Below, piece after piece: positions 46,523 to 54,550 of a DNA stretch of 64,000 bases. The stretch is from Marinobacter sp. ANT_B65 (GTDB lineage Bacteria; Pseudomonadota; Gammaproteobacteria; Pseudomonadales; Oleiphilaceae): the NCBI RefSeq assembly GCF_002407605.1, contig NZ_NXGV01000001.1, positions 1,774,076 to 1,838,075 on the forward strand, written 5' to 3'. Positions within the stretch are counted from its first letter, which is position 1. The number at the start of each line of letters is the position of its first letter. The notes below the pieces were generated by a model. It was not told the DNA's origin. It did not search any database and was given only the letters and a program-made list of their open reading frames with translations. Both the position numbers and the translations under genes were made by a program.

Positions 46523-47240
46523 TCTTCAATTCCTCCATGTATGCGACTGCCGCTATTCTTATTTTTTCTTGAAGACTAGTCGTTAGCGAGATTTTTGTTC
46601 CCTGAGTTGCCAATATAGCTAACCGAAGTTCGGATTCTACCGACCCCTTAAAGTCCTGAATAGCTTTCTTTCTAAGTCTTGCTAATTTCGTGCCGCCGAA
46701 AACAGCCACTGTCCCTAGAACAGCTGCTCCCCCCAACATAGCTGGCCAGCTGATCAGCGTTACACCAAGCAACCCAAGCCCCCACCCAGCAGACACTGTT
46801 GAGAATGCCTTAACCACAGGTATCCCCAATACAGCTGCACCAGCACTCCCCGAAGCAATACCCATACGTACGGCATTTTTACCTGATGTATCCGATGGAA
46901 CCCAATATTCAAGATTCGAGTTGTATTCAAGAATATCCCTGTCTATCAATTTCAGGTCATTATGAGCCAGATCCATGATTTTCTGAGACGTTCTTACGAC
47001 CCAGGACTCATAGATTGGTTGAATATTTTTCTCTGCGTATTTTCCAACAGAGAACGTTTCTTTAAATGAGATCTGACCGATTTGGGCATCGAGTAGCGTT
47101 AACAGAGACGAAAGCTCACGACCAAGCACAATGGGAATCTGATCCAGCCACTTGTCACGCCAATCCAGAACCTGACGACGCAAGATCGCAACCTCAACAT
47201 TTTGCATCATTATCCTCGCGATACGCCGATTAAAATTCAT
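46515..47240 (-). CDS. Glycine-zipper membrane protein of unknown function (241 aa)
   Basis: The middle region (about residues 120-185) is a double hydrophobic hairpin rich in Gly and Ala (GIASGSAGAAVLGIPVV, MLGGAAVLGTVAVFGG), flanked by helices. It looks like the membrane-touching part of a dynamin-like protein without its GTPase domain (inference). ATG at 47240 is used; an internal ATG at 47207 has GAGG at ideal distance and may be the true start. Overlaps the downstream gene. Confidence 0.65.
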   Translation of the reverse strand: MNFNRRIARIMMQNVEVAILRRQVLDWRDKWLDQIPIVLGRELSSLLTLLDAQIGQISFKETFSVGKYAEKNIQPIYESWVVRTSQKIMDLAHNDLKLIDRDILEYNSNLEYWVPSDTSGKNAVRMGIASGSAGAAVLGIPVVKAFSTVSAGWGLGLLGVTLISWPAMLGGAAVLGTVAVFGGTKLARLRKKAIQDFKGSVESELRLAILATQGTKISLTTSLQEKIRIAAVAYMEELKSA

Positions 47241-47568
47241 GAGCTATACAACTGAATTCTATAAATAAATATGTAAAATGAGCGTTTTTATTAAATTTTT
47301 ATTAGAAACTCATGATGCTTGATCCGCATTAAAATGCAAGGGTTTCACCCGCGCTGAAATGCATGATATCCCGTTTATTCGACGGTTCAAAAACATTTAC
47401 CCACACCACTCACAACAGTCCCGACCATGATTAAGCCTATTACATCAATCGAAATTTGATAAAGAAATATATCTTATGGGCTTAAACTGAGTGTGAAAGC
47501 TAAAATATGAGCTCCACCCGACACATAGTGGCGCTTTATAATCAGTGGATAAAAACAAAATAACACGC
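47241..47568. other. Regulatory gap between WYL gene and membrane-protein pair
   Basis: No gene in 328 bp. AT-rich; contains the degenerate fourth copy of the island palindrome at 47519 and likely the promoter of the 47240-45539 unit. Confidence 0.5.
47519..47533. promoter_or_regulatory. Degenerate palindrome, copy 4
   Basis: CGACACATAGTGGCG followed by CTTTATA: matches the consensus CGACA-N5-TGTCG-CTTTATA with one mismatch in the right arm, and has the same flank as copy 1. Confidence 0.45.
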
Positions 47569-48567
47569 TCAGATTCTCCTCGCGCGCTCCAACCCCGTTG
47601 TTAACGTCTCCTCAATCTCATCCCGTAACCACTGCGGGTCCAGAATGTCACAATGAATCGCCTGAGCCGTTAGCCACCAGCGAAGGTCCTGGGTATCGCC
47701 GACTGTCACGGATATTTCAAAGGTACTGTCGTCGACATCGCTGGTGATCTGATCAAAGCCCAGAGGTGATTCAATCAGGTGGTTCAATGCCGGTTTATCG
47801 CAGCGGAGCCTGAGGAATACTGGTTCATTAGATCTCAGTATGCCCATAGCGCCTGAATGGATGTAGAGATCCAAATCGAAGTCTTCCGCGCGCTCTACTG
47901 GTTGCTCAACCAGCTCTCCGGTGCTTGCCCGGTGCAATACCAGCTGGCGTATGCCTTCCCTGCCTTCAATGGTTCCAATCAAGTAAACGTTCGGGTCCCG
48001 GAAGATCAAACCGAAGGGATGAACTGTGATTTCTTCAGGCTCCGACCAGTTACGCGCCTGGTAGGTCAGTTTGCACTGGTACTCACGCAACAGAGCTTCA
48101 GTTACCGTCTCCAGAACATCTGCATCAATCGCCGGGCGACGGCCGCCTAACCCGCGGTTAATCACGCGCACACGGTTCGGCCATTGGCCCAAGGGATTAC
48201 GCTCTCGCGACAAGGTCCTGTGGGCTTGATCGAAATGCGGCTGCAGATGGGACAGTGCTCTGGGAGGAAGCATTGGCGTCAGGTATGCTTTGGCTAACTC
48301 GAAGGTCAGCGCAGCCGGGAGATCCAGTGCCGGTATGATGTCCATGGTGGCCTCTCGGTCGAACGACCACTGGAAGGGCCTTGCGCTCTCATCGACCAGC
48401 AACGGGAAGTCCACACTTAGCTTTTCCAGGTCCCGCTGAATCGAACGCATGGTTACTCTAAAACCCTGCTCTTCCAGACGCTGCGCAAGCTCAGTGGATG
48501 TGATCGATTTGGGGTACCTCGGCACCATTCGGAGCATGGTGAGGTAGCGAACTGCGGTGCTGGACAA
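47569..48567 (-). CDS. WYL-domain transcriptional regulator (332 aa)
   Basis: N-terminal winged helix-turn-helix (about residues 5-60, SITSTELAQRLEE then TMRSIQRDLEKL) and a WYL-type ligand domain around residues 165-225 (LTYQARNWSEPEEITVHPFGL, then YLIGTIEG). Such proteins (BrxR/CapW type) repress defence operons and often bind inverted repeats. TTG is the start: no in-frame ATG occurs downstream of the preceding stop, and GGAG lies 7 nt upstream. It heads the island and is the best candidate to bind the CGACA-N5-TGTCG sites. Confidence 0.87.
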   Translation of the reverse strand: MSSTAVRYLTMLRMVPRYPKSITSTELAQRLEEQGFRVTMRSIQRDLEKLSVDFPLLVDESARPFQWSFDREATMDIIPALDLPAALTFELAKAYLTPMLPPRALSHLQPHFDQAHRTLSRERNPLGQWPNRVRVINRGLGGRRPAIDADVLETVTEALLREYQCKLTYQARNWSEPEEITVHPFGLIFRDPNVYLIGTIEGREGIRQLVLHRASTGELVEQPVERAEDFDLDLYIHSGAMGILRSNEPVFLRLRCDKPALNHLIESPLGFDQITSDVDDSTFEISVTVGDTQDLRWWLTAQAIHCDILDPQWLRDEIEETLTTGLERARRI

Positions 48568-48590
48568 GATGAAGCTCCATATCTGCTAGG

Positions 48591-48622
48591 GACTACGATC
48601 ATATTGCCATCAATATGTAGTC
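48591..48622. promoter_or_regulatory. Palindrome upstream of the WYL gene
   Basis: CATATTG-N4-CAATATG, extended outward by GACTA/TAGTC. It lies 24 bp upstream of the WYL start and could be an autoregulatory operator; it differs from the CGACA palindrome. Confidence 0.5.
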
Positions 48623-48859
48623 AAAACACCAGGGGTTCTTGCGAGAAATCGTTAATTCATTTAGGTAGTGATGACTAAAGTCTTGCCTTAAGCCCATCAC
48701 CCCAAGCCAGCAGTAACATCGAATAGCCTGAACTCCCCGGACCGCCCTCTCATTCACAACATCGTGCACCTGATAACAATTAGAAAGCATCACTGAAATC
48801 CGGTAATCTTACTCTGTTGTATCAATGTGGCTGCAAGCCTGCCAAGAGACGCTTTACTA

Positions 48860-50197
48860 ATGATTCGTTCCAGAACATATACACCAACCCATGCCGTTTT
48901 ATTAGCGGGCGCATTCATATTGATTCTGGTGACCAGTATCTGGTCGGCACAGAGTGAATCATCCACAAGTATCCACCCGCCGACGAGTACTGGAGCGGTG
49001 GACCACTTGGCAAACCTCGTCAAACAGTCAGACTCCGAAGCGATAGAGCCCCCATCACAGTCAGGCGCTCCAAACCCGGCTCAGGCAACCCATGTTGTCC
49101 ACCACAAGGTCCAGCCCGGAGACAGTCTCAGCAGCATTTTCAGCGAAGCCGGGGCCTCGCAGGCCGACCTGAACCGTATTATGAAGGCCGATGTGGAATA
49201 TCTGGCGCTGGAAACCCTCAGGCCGGGGACAGAACTCGAGCTGACGTTCGATAAGCAGGGCGAATTCCAGCAACTTGCACTGGATCTGGATCCTGCCCGC
49301 TCTCTTGCCTACACCAGAGTGGATAAGGATACGTTTGAATACCAGGAAACCGTGCAAAATACACACTGGGTATCCGAAGTTCTGAAGGGCTCCATTCACG
49401 GCAGTTTTTACCAGTCAGCCCTGAACGCCGGGCTCTCCAAAACGCAGACTGCGTCGGTCCAGAAACTGCTCGAGTACCAGATCAACTTCAGGCGGGAACT
49501 GAGGGCTGGGGATACCTTTTCGGTTATCGTTGGCCATGAAAGGACCGCTACGGAAAGCACCGGAAAAACCCGCATCGAAGCTGTGTCGCTCGAAAGAGGC
49601 AACCGGACTCACACCGCATTCCTGTTCGACGACGGCAACTATTACGATCAGAACGGCAAAAGTGTCTTGCCCGCATTCAGGCGCCTGCCTACGGCCAAGT
49701 CCTTTCGGGTTAGCTCTAACTTCAACCCTAACCGGCTTCACCCCATTACCGGCCGAAGATCGCCCCACAATGGCGTTGATCTGGCCACACCTATCGGTAC
49801 TCCAGTCATGAGTACTGGCGACGGCGTTGTCGAACGAGTAGGCAATCACCGCTATGCCGGCAAGTATGTCGACATTAATCACGGCAATGCCTACAAAACC
49901 CGCTACCTGCATCTGGATAAAATCTTTGTGCGAAAGGGACAGCAGGTCCGGCGCGGTGAAAAAATCGCAAACTCAGGTAATACCGGCCGCAGCACTGGTC
50001 CTCACCTGCACTTCGAACTCCACATGAACCAGAAGCCGGTAAACCCGTTGAAAGCCGACATCCCTACCTCTGCAGATGTCCCGAAAACAGCACTCAAGCA
50101 GTTCGAAAAAGTCGCCGAATACAAGCTCGCGGTGATGCGTGATGCTGCCAGCCGGTCGAACCTCATACTGGCAGGTATAGACACCCCATTCGATTAA
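48860..50197 (+). CDS. M23-family peptidoglycan DD-endopeptidase (445 aa)
   Basis: N-terminal signal anchor (AVLLAGAFILILVTSIW), an OapA/LysM-like region (VQPGDSLSSIFSEAG), and the C-terminal M23 peptidase with HNGVDLA (zinc ligands H and D) and HLHFELH. It resembles MepM-like cell-wall hydrolases that cut peptidoglycan crosslinks in the periplasm. The frame opens at 48827, but the ATG at 48860 has AAGAGAC upstream and gives a normal signal sequence. It is the first chromosomal housekeeping gene beyond the island. Confidence 0.87.
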   Translation: MIRSRTYTPTHAVLLAGAFILILVTSIWSAQSESSTSIHPPTSTGAVDHLANLVKQSDSEAIEPPSQSGAPNPAQATHVVHHKVQPGDSLSSIFSEAGASQADLNRIMKADVEYLALETLRPGTELELTFDKQGEFQQLALDLDPARSLAYTRVDKDTFEYQETVQNTHWVSEVLKGSIHGSFYQSALNAGLSKTQTASVQKLLEYQINFRRELRAGDTFSVIVGHERTATESTGKTRIEAVSLERGNRTHTAFLFDDGNYYDQNGKSVLPAFRRLPTAKSFRVSSNFNPNRLHPITGRRSPHNGVDLATPIGTPVMSTGDGVVERVGNHRYAGKYVDINHGNAYKTRYLHLDKIFVRKGQQVRRGEKIANSGNTGRSTGPHLHFELHMNQKPVNPLKADIPTSADVPKTALKQFEKVAEYKLAVMRDAASRSNLILAGIDTPFD

Positions 50198-50569
50198 CTC
50201 CGGGCGGGAATGCGCCGGGGTTCCGGTAAAGTCGAGATTAACGGCGTAGTAGAAGTATTCACTGGCAGAGGAAATCGACATCGGAGCAGCACAATACACT
50301 GTTTATAAAGAACAAAGAGCCTTGCTGGCAAACTGCTTTACGTCTCCCAAGGTGACCCTCTCGGTTAGTTGACACCTATAAGACCGCTCCCTATTATTCG
50401 GAAATGGTAATAAGAGTTTTTCTCTGCACCCATAGTCACCAGATCCCTTGCAGCCCAAAATGACGAGCCCCTATCTACCTCAGCCAGCCGTCATGCACTT
50501 GGTGTGCGCATGCATAAAACTGCTTATTACTGAACAGGGAGATTAAACAACTAGTCAGGGATTAGACAA
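50198..50569. other. Gap with a strong promoter upstream of the 163-aa gene
   Basis: No gene in 372 bp apart from the sigma-70 promoter at 50369-50397. I see no hairpin with a T run after the peptidase. Confidence 0.5.
50369..50397 (+). promoter_or_regulatory. Near-consensus sigma-70 promoter
   Basis: TTGACA at 50369-50374, a 17-bp spacer, and TATTAT at 50392-50397. It lies about 170 nt upstream of the 163-aa gene and implies a long leader and strong constitutive expression. Confidence 0.65.
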
Positions 50570-51061
50570 ATGAAGAAATCAGTGCATCTGAAGTCGTTTA
50601 CTACGGATGAAATCTTGCTTTCCGAGGCCGATGCCAAAGTATTTCTGAAATTTCTATGGCCATCAAAAAGTAGCAGTATTGATAGCGCCACTATAGACCT
50701 AAACCTAAGCTCGTTCGCTCAAGGGCTCCTTGTGGAGGCTATAGATGCAACATACGCTATGGGATACGTACACCAAGCATTCAACGCACTGCACTCAGCC
50801 ATACTCCCGCCAACCAATGGCAACGCAGCAGTAAAACTGATAAAAAGCTTTGGCAAAAAAGCAGCCCCTCACTGGTTCAGACACGCGACAAGCGCCAACC
50901 TGGCTCAGGCGAAGATCTACGAAACTGTTCGTGTAAGCCTCGCACGGTCTTTTGGTCGCGTTCTGGACGCAAAACTGCTTGGACTGGCTATAAAAGCTCC
51001 TCCCACAGCAATTATTGAGTATGCCGGCACTCAATTTAAATCCGAGAGAGTTTGGGCATGA
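50570..51061 (+). CDS. Hypothetical protein (163 aa)
   Basis: Unrecognised, soluble, basic and helical. AGGGAT precedes the ATG. It ends in ATGA overlap with a 20-codon frame that in turn overlaps the ankyrin gene, suggesting coupled expression. Confidence 0.65.
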   Translation: MKKSVHLKSFTTDEILLSEADAKVFLKFLWPSKSSSIDSATIDLNLSSFAQGLLVEAIDATYAMGYVHQAFNALHSAILPPTNGNAAVKLIKSFGKKAAPHWFRHATSANLAQAKIYETVRVSLARSFGRVLDAKLLGLAIKAPPTAIIEYAGTQFKSERVWA

Positions 51062-51120
51062 GCGTCCCCACCGCCCAGCACGCAAACTATAGAACAGCAA
51101 TGTCGCGAGCAAGCTCATGA
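51058..51120 (+). CDS. 20-aa mini frame bridging two genes
   Basis: ATG at 51058 overlaps the upstream stop as ATGA, and its own TGA overlaps the ATG of the ankyrin gene. Too short to call a protein; it may carry ribosomes from one gene to the next. Confidence 0.25.
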   Translation: MSVPTAQHANYRTAMSRASS

Positions 51121-51668
51121 ATAAACTTGTACGGTGCACTTCGTTATCCGCGCTAGGTTTTGCATTACTTTTTGCGGGCTTTTCCACTTATATGACACTC
51201 AACTTGCCATTCGATCAGAAAGTAGACTGCGCAACAGGTGAGCCAGGTTATGGACTTTTGGCGCCAGCGTGCCGCGCTTATATTAATTTTTTCTCAACAG
51301 GCGCAACACAAGGCGAACGTGAGCAAATGTCCTCAAACCTCCATCGATTGATGACCGCCTACACCCTGAATAGCCAAACTGAAATTGGAGAAAACGCCCT
51401 CAATCTCGCCGATCGCTTCATTGAGAGAGGAGCAGACGCTAACTTTGTTGATAAGGATGGGGCCACTCCTTTACATACAGCGGTATTACACGGCGACGAA
51501 AGACTTGTCCGCTTTTTGCTAAGCCGCGGAGCTGATGCCGACCAATCAACACATATACAATTTCTATCTGCAACGCTATCACCACTTGAGCTTGCCCAGA
51601 CCATCAAACAGAAGGGAAACAGCGAACAAAAATGGGGTGAGATTATCAGACTGCTTGAAAACCAATAA
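51117..51668 (+). CDS. Ankyrin-repeat protein with N-terminal membrane anchor (183 aa)
   Basis: The N-terminus is a hydrophobic signal/anchor (LSALGFALLFAGFSTYMTL). Residues about 95-145 hold ankyrin repeats (RGADANFVDKDGATPLHTA, RLVRFLLSRGADAD). Likely a periplasmic protein-binding module of unknown target. Confidence 0.78.
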   Translation: MNKLVRCTSLSALGFALLFAGFSTYMTLNLPFDQKVDCATGEPGYGLLAPACRAYINFFSTGATQGEREQMSSNLHRLMTAYTLNSQTEIGENALNLADRFIERGADANFVDKDGATPLHTAVLHGDERLVRFLLSRGADADQSTHIQFLSATLSPLELAQTIKQKGNSEQKWGEIIRLLENQ

Positions 51669-51722
51669 TCGCAGCTTCATGTCCTAAGCAGGAACCCTAC
51701 GTCACATCCTCGGATTATGGAG

Positions 51723-51743
51723 ATGATGCCAAAGTGGCATCAT
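51723..51743. terminator. Hairpin between convergent genes
   Basis: A perfect 9-bp stem ATGATGCCA/TGGCATCAT with a 3-nt loop lies between the ankyrin gene and the converging GntR gene. No T run, so termination strength is uncertain. Confidence 0.5.
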
Positions 51744-51755
51744 AGGCCGGAAACA

Positions 51756-52457
51756 TCAATCTGAGACCCCTTCAAACATTCTCCGGCGTGCATTCTCAAG
51801 GTGCCTGCGCATGTACTTTGCCGCTTTATCCTGATCCTTGTCAGCAATAGCATTTATAACCGCCAAGTGCTCATCCTGGACGATTCTCAAGCGGCTCTCT
51901 GGCGCAAGCAAAGACAGGCCCCGTGTTATATTCATACCTTCCTTTATGCTTTTATGGAGCGACTTGAGTACAGTGGCGTAATAGTGGTTGCTCGATGCCT
52001 CGGTTATCGCCAGATGAAGCTCGAAATCTTCGTTCGTTGCCAGGTCATATTTACTATTTGCCTGGTTAATTGCTTCATATTTTTCCCATATACGTTTCAG
52101 CTGCTCATCTGTACGCCTGATTGCTGCCAGGGAGGCTGCACCAGACTCAACGTTGGTACGAAACTCAAAGCATCGCTGTATGTCTGCAATGCTGGCAATG
52201 CGTGCGAACTCTAACACTGCGCTGTCGGGACGATTAATTACGAAGCTCCCCGACCCTCGACGAGAGGTAACAAGATTATCTTCACGCAAGCGTGCAAGTG
52301 CTTCCCTGAGCACCGGGCGTGAAACGTTATAGGCTGCGCACAAGTCGGCTTCTGTCGGTAACTTCTGATTGACCGGATACTCACCATCTATAATGGAAGA
52401 CAAAATCTTCTCATACACAACTGATGACAAAGAATGCTTTTCAGTTTTAACTTTCAT
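51756..52457 (-). CDS. GntR-family (FadR subgroup) regulator (233 aa)
   Basis: N-terminal winged helix (PTEADLCAAYNVSRPVLREALARL, about residues 34-57) and C-terminal all-helical FCD domain with metal/ligand residues (NEDFELHLAI, DEHLAVINAI). FCD regulators respond to organic acids. It ends the catabolic gene run and probably controls it and the divergent TctCBA transporter. Confidence 0.9.
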   Translation of the reverse strand: MKVKTEKHSLSSVVYEKILSSIIDGEYPVNQKLPTEADLCAAYNVSRPVLREALARLREDNLVTSRRGSGSFVINRPDSAVLEFARIASIADIQRCFEFRTNVESGAASLAAIRRTDEQLKRIWEKYEAINQANSKYDLATNEDFELHLAITEASSNHYYATVLKSLHKSIKEGMNITRGLSLLAPESRLRIVQDEHLAVINAIADKDQDKAAKYMRRHLENARRRMFEGVSD

Positions 52458-52553
52458 TCGCTATGAGCCTTAATTGCACACTCTGTGATCCCTGAATGCA
52501 CTTTTGAAAAGACGCTAAAAATGACCGTACTCCAATGGCTGAAAATACTTGCC

Positions 52554-53543
52554 TCAAGCCTGGGAGTCCGCCGCACAGATGTTTCCGCGCTTGGCGGCGT
52601 TAGATTCGCAAGGAGGCCGTGAGAGCTGTTTGCCAGGTATTTTGGTATAGGCGAGCATGACGATTCCACTGACCACAATCAACCCTCCTGCAATCTGGAT
52701 TCCACCCAAAACCTGATCAAGAATCAGCCAGCCGAATATCAGCCCGGCCACAGGTTCGACATTCATTACCGGTGCGTTGCGAGCGATGTCCAGCCGCGTA
52801 ACGAGCGTGAATAATACTGAGAAAGCCGCCCCATACAAAATGGCCAGGCTGACTAGAGCAACCCAGCCCGCTGAAGCGGTAGGCAGACTCATCCCATTTG
52901 GAATCAGCCCGGAAGATCCCACAACCGCAGTCGAGATGAACACCACCATAATAGTGAGCAAACTGCGCACCAACCCGGGCATACTCCCCAACCGGTGATC
53001 TGTGATCCATAGAGCACAGGCAAATACTGCCGCCGCAGTAATGCCAAATAGCAAACCTTCAATAAATTTGATGTCTATTTCACCGGAATCAGAGAGGCGA
53101 GATGGCAAATCCAGTGCCAGCGCCAACCCAAACAAAATGAATAGCATCAGCAGGCTGGCTGCACCCGATGGGCGCGCGCCACCCAATGCCCATGTCAGCA
53201 ACGCGAGCATAATAGGCGCGAGATTAACGACCAACAGTGCCAATGCAATGGGGATACGTGCAACCGCGGAATAGATGCAAAAGCTCTGGATGGCGATAAG
53301 TAAACCCATTAACAACTGCCAACCCCAGGCTTGCGGCTGGAATCTCAGAGATTCACGGCGCCAGATTACCAAACAGAATAAGGCTACCATAGCCACCCCT
53401 GAACGGAAGAGTATGGCTACCAACAAGCCAGCGTCATGGTCGAATGCAATGCGAGCGGCTACATGATTGCCTGCGAAAGAACAGGCCAGTATTACGAGAA
53501 CCAGGACCGCAACGTGGCGGGGTAATTGAGCAGACGACATCAT
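52554..53543 (-). CDS. EamA/DMT-family transporter (329 aa)
   Basis: Ten predicted membrane helices in two EamA repeats; typical of the drug/metabolite transporter family. The frame opens at a GTG (53558), but GGAAG precedes the ATG pair at 53543, which is taken as start. Substrate unknown; its place in the catabolic operon suggests export or uptake of an intermediate. Confidence 0.82.
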   Translation of the reverse strand: MMSSAQLPRHVAVLVLVILACSFAGNHVAARIAFDHDAGLLVAILFRSGVAMVALFCLVIWRRESLRFQPQAWGWQLLMGLLIAIQSFCIYSAVARIPIALALLVVNLAPIMLALLTWALGGARPSGAASLLMLFILFGLALALDLPSRLSDSGEIDIKFIEGLLFGITAAAVFACALWITDHRLGSMPGLVRSLLTIMVVFISTAVVGSSGLIPNGMSLPTASAGWVALVSLAILYGAAFSVLFTLVTRLDIARNAPVMNVEPVAGLIFGWLILDQVLGGIQIAGGLIVVSGIVMLAYTKIPGKQLSRPPCESNAAKRGNICAADSQA

Positions 53544-53682
53544 GACAGCAGCTTCCACTTCGGATAGATTTACTTATCAACAGCAACACGACCTATGCTC
53601 GATTTTACTATACGGCAGGCCATCCATTCAGGCGACCTGCCGCACAGATAAATACCGAACCAGCCCGTGGATAACGTCTGCT

Positions 53683-54417
53683 TCAACGACTTTCCATATA
53701 GCGTCTGTATTCCGCTTGAGCGTCTTCGTTGGGCGGATACAGGCCAATGACAGGGGTACCTGAACGAACTTTTTCAAGAACATAGTCTTCAAAAGCTTCC
53801 ATTTTGACTGCCTCTTCAGCAACCTCATCAGCCAGTTCCTGCGGAATGACGATGATTCCGTCATTATCGCCGACTAGTACGTCGCCAGGGAAAACAGCTA
53901 CCCCACCGCAACCAATTGGTACTTGAATATCAACTCCGTGGTGCTTGGTAAGATTGGTTGGCGCGCTCGGCTTGGCGCAAAAAACCGGCATAGTCATGGT
54001 GGCAGCATCCTCCGAATCACGGATACCAGCATCCGAGACAAAGCCTGCGCAGTTACGGTAATCCAGGCGGTTCAGCAAAATACTTCCTGCGCTTGCAGCG
54101 GAGGCATCCTGACGGCAATCAGACACTAGCACCATGCCTTCTGGAACGGTTTCTACAGCCAGGCGCTGGGGATGCTCCGGATCCCTGAAGGCAGCGACTG
54201 TATCAATGTCCTCCCGTGCAGGAATGTAACGGAGGGTAAAGGCCTGGCCGACCATTTTTACCGGCCCTTTATTGATTTTGCTAACGCCCTGAATGTATGT
54301 GTTGCGCAGGCCACGCTTGAACAGAATCGTATGCAGTGATGCGGTAGATGCACGCATCAGGCCTTCTTTTGTGGCGCTGGACAGAGTCTTCTTGGGAGTG
54401 TACTGAGATGTGCTCAT
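53683..54417 (-). CDS. RraA-family protein, probable HMG/CHA-type aldolase (244 aa)
   Basis: Conserved RraA/aldolase features: GIRDSED (GxRD) and GDVLVGDNDGIIVIP (DxDG-type metal site). In catabolic operons these proteins are usually 4-hydroxy-4-methyl-2-oxoglutarate-type aldolases or oxaloacetate decarboxylases rather than RNase regulators. The frame is open to 54840, but AAAGAGAAA precedes the ATG at 54417 and the extra N-terminus overlaps the dehydrogenase gene in another frame, so 54417 is the start. Confidence 0.85.
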   Translation of the reverse strand: MSTSQYTPKKTLSSATKEGLMRASTASLHTILFKRGLRNTYIQGVSKINKGPVKMVGQAFTLRYIPAREDIDTVAAFRDPEHPQRLAVETVPEGMVLVSDCRQDASAASAGSILLNRLDYRNCAGFVSDAGIRDSEDAATMTMPVFCAKPSAPTNLTKHHGVDIQVPIGCGGVAVFPGDVLVGDNDGIIVIPQELADEVAEEAVKMEAFEDYVLEKVRSGTPVIGLYPPNEDAQAEYRRYMESR

Positions 54418-54550
54418 GTTATTTTCTCTTTCCGATAGTAGTTGGTATTGCCTGGCAAGCAATAGGTGTCCAAAACAGATTTTACATGTAAAAGGCAGCA
54501 CGCCTGCTGGCTCAGCTTCAAGGCGTGCCTTGTCTGAAAATTGAATAACC

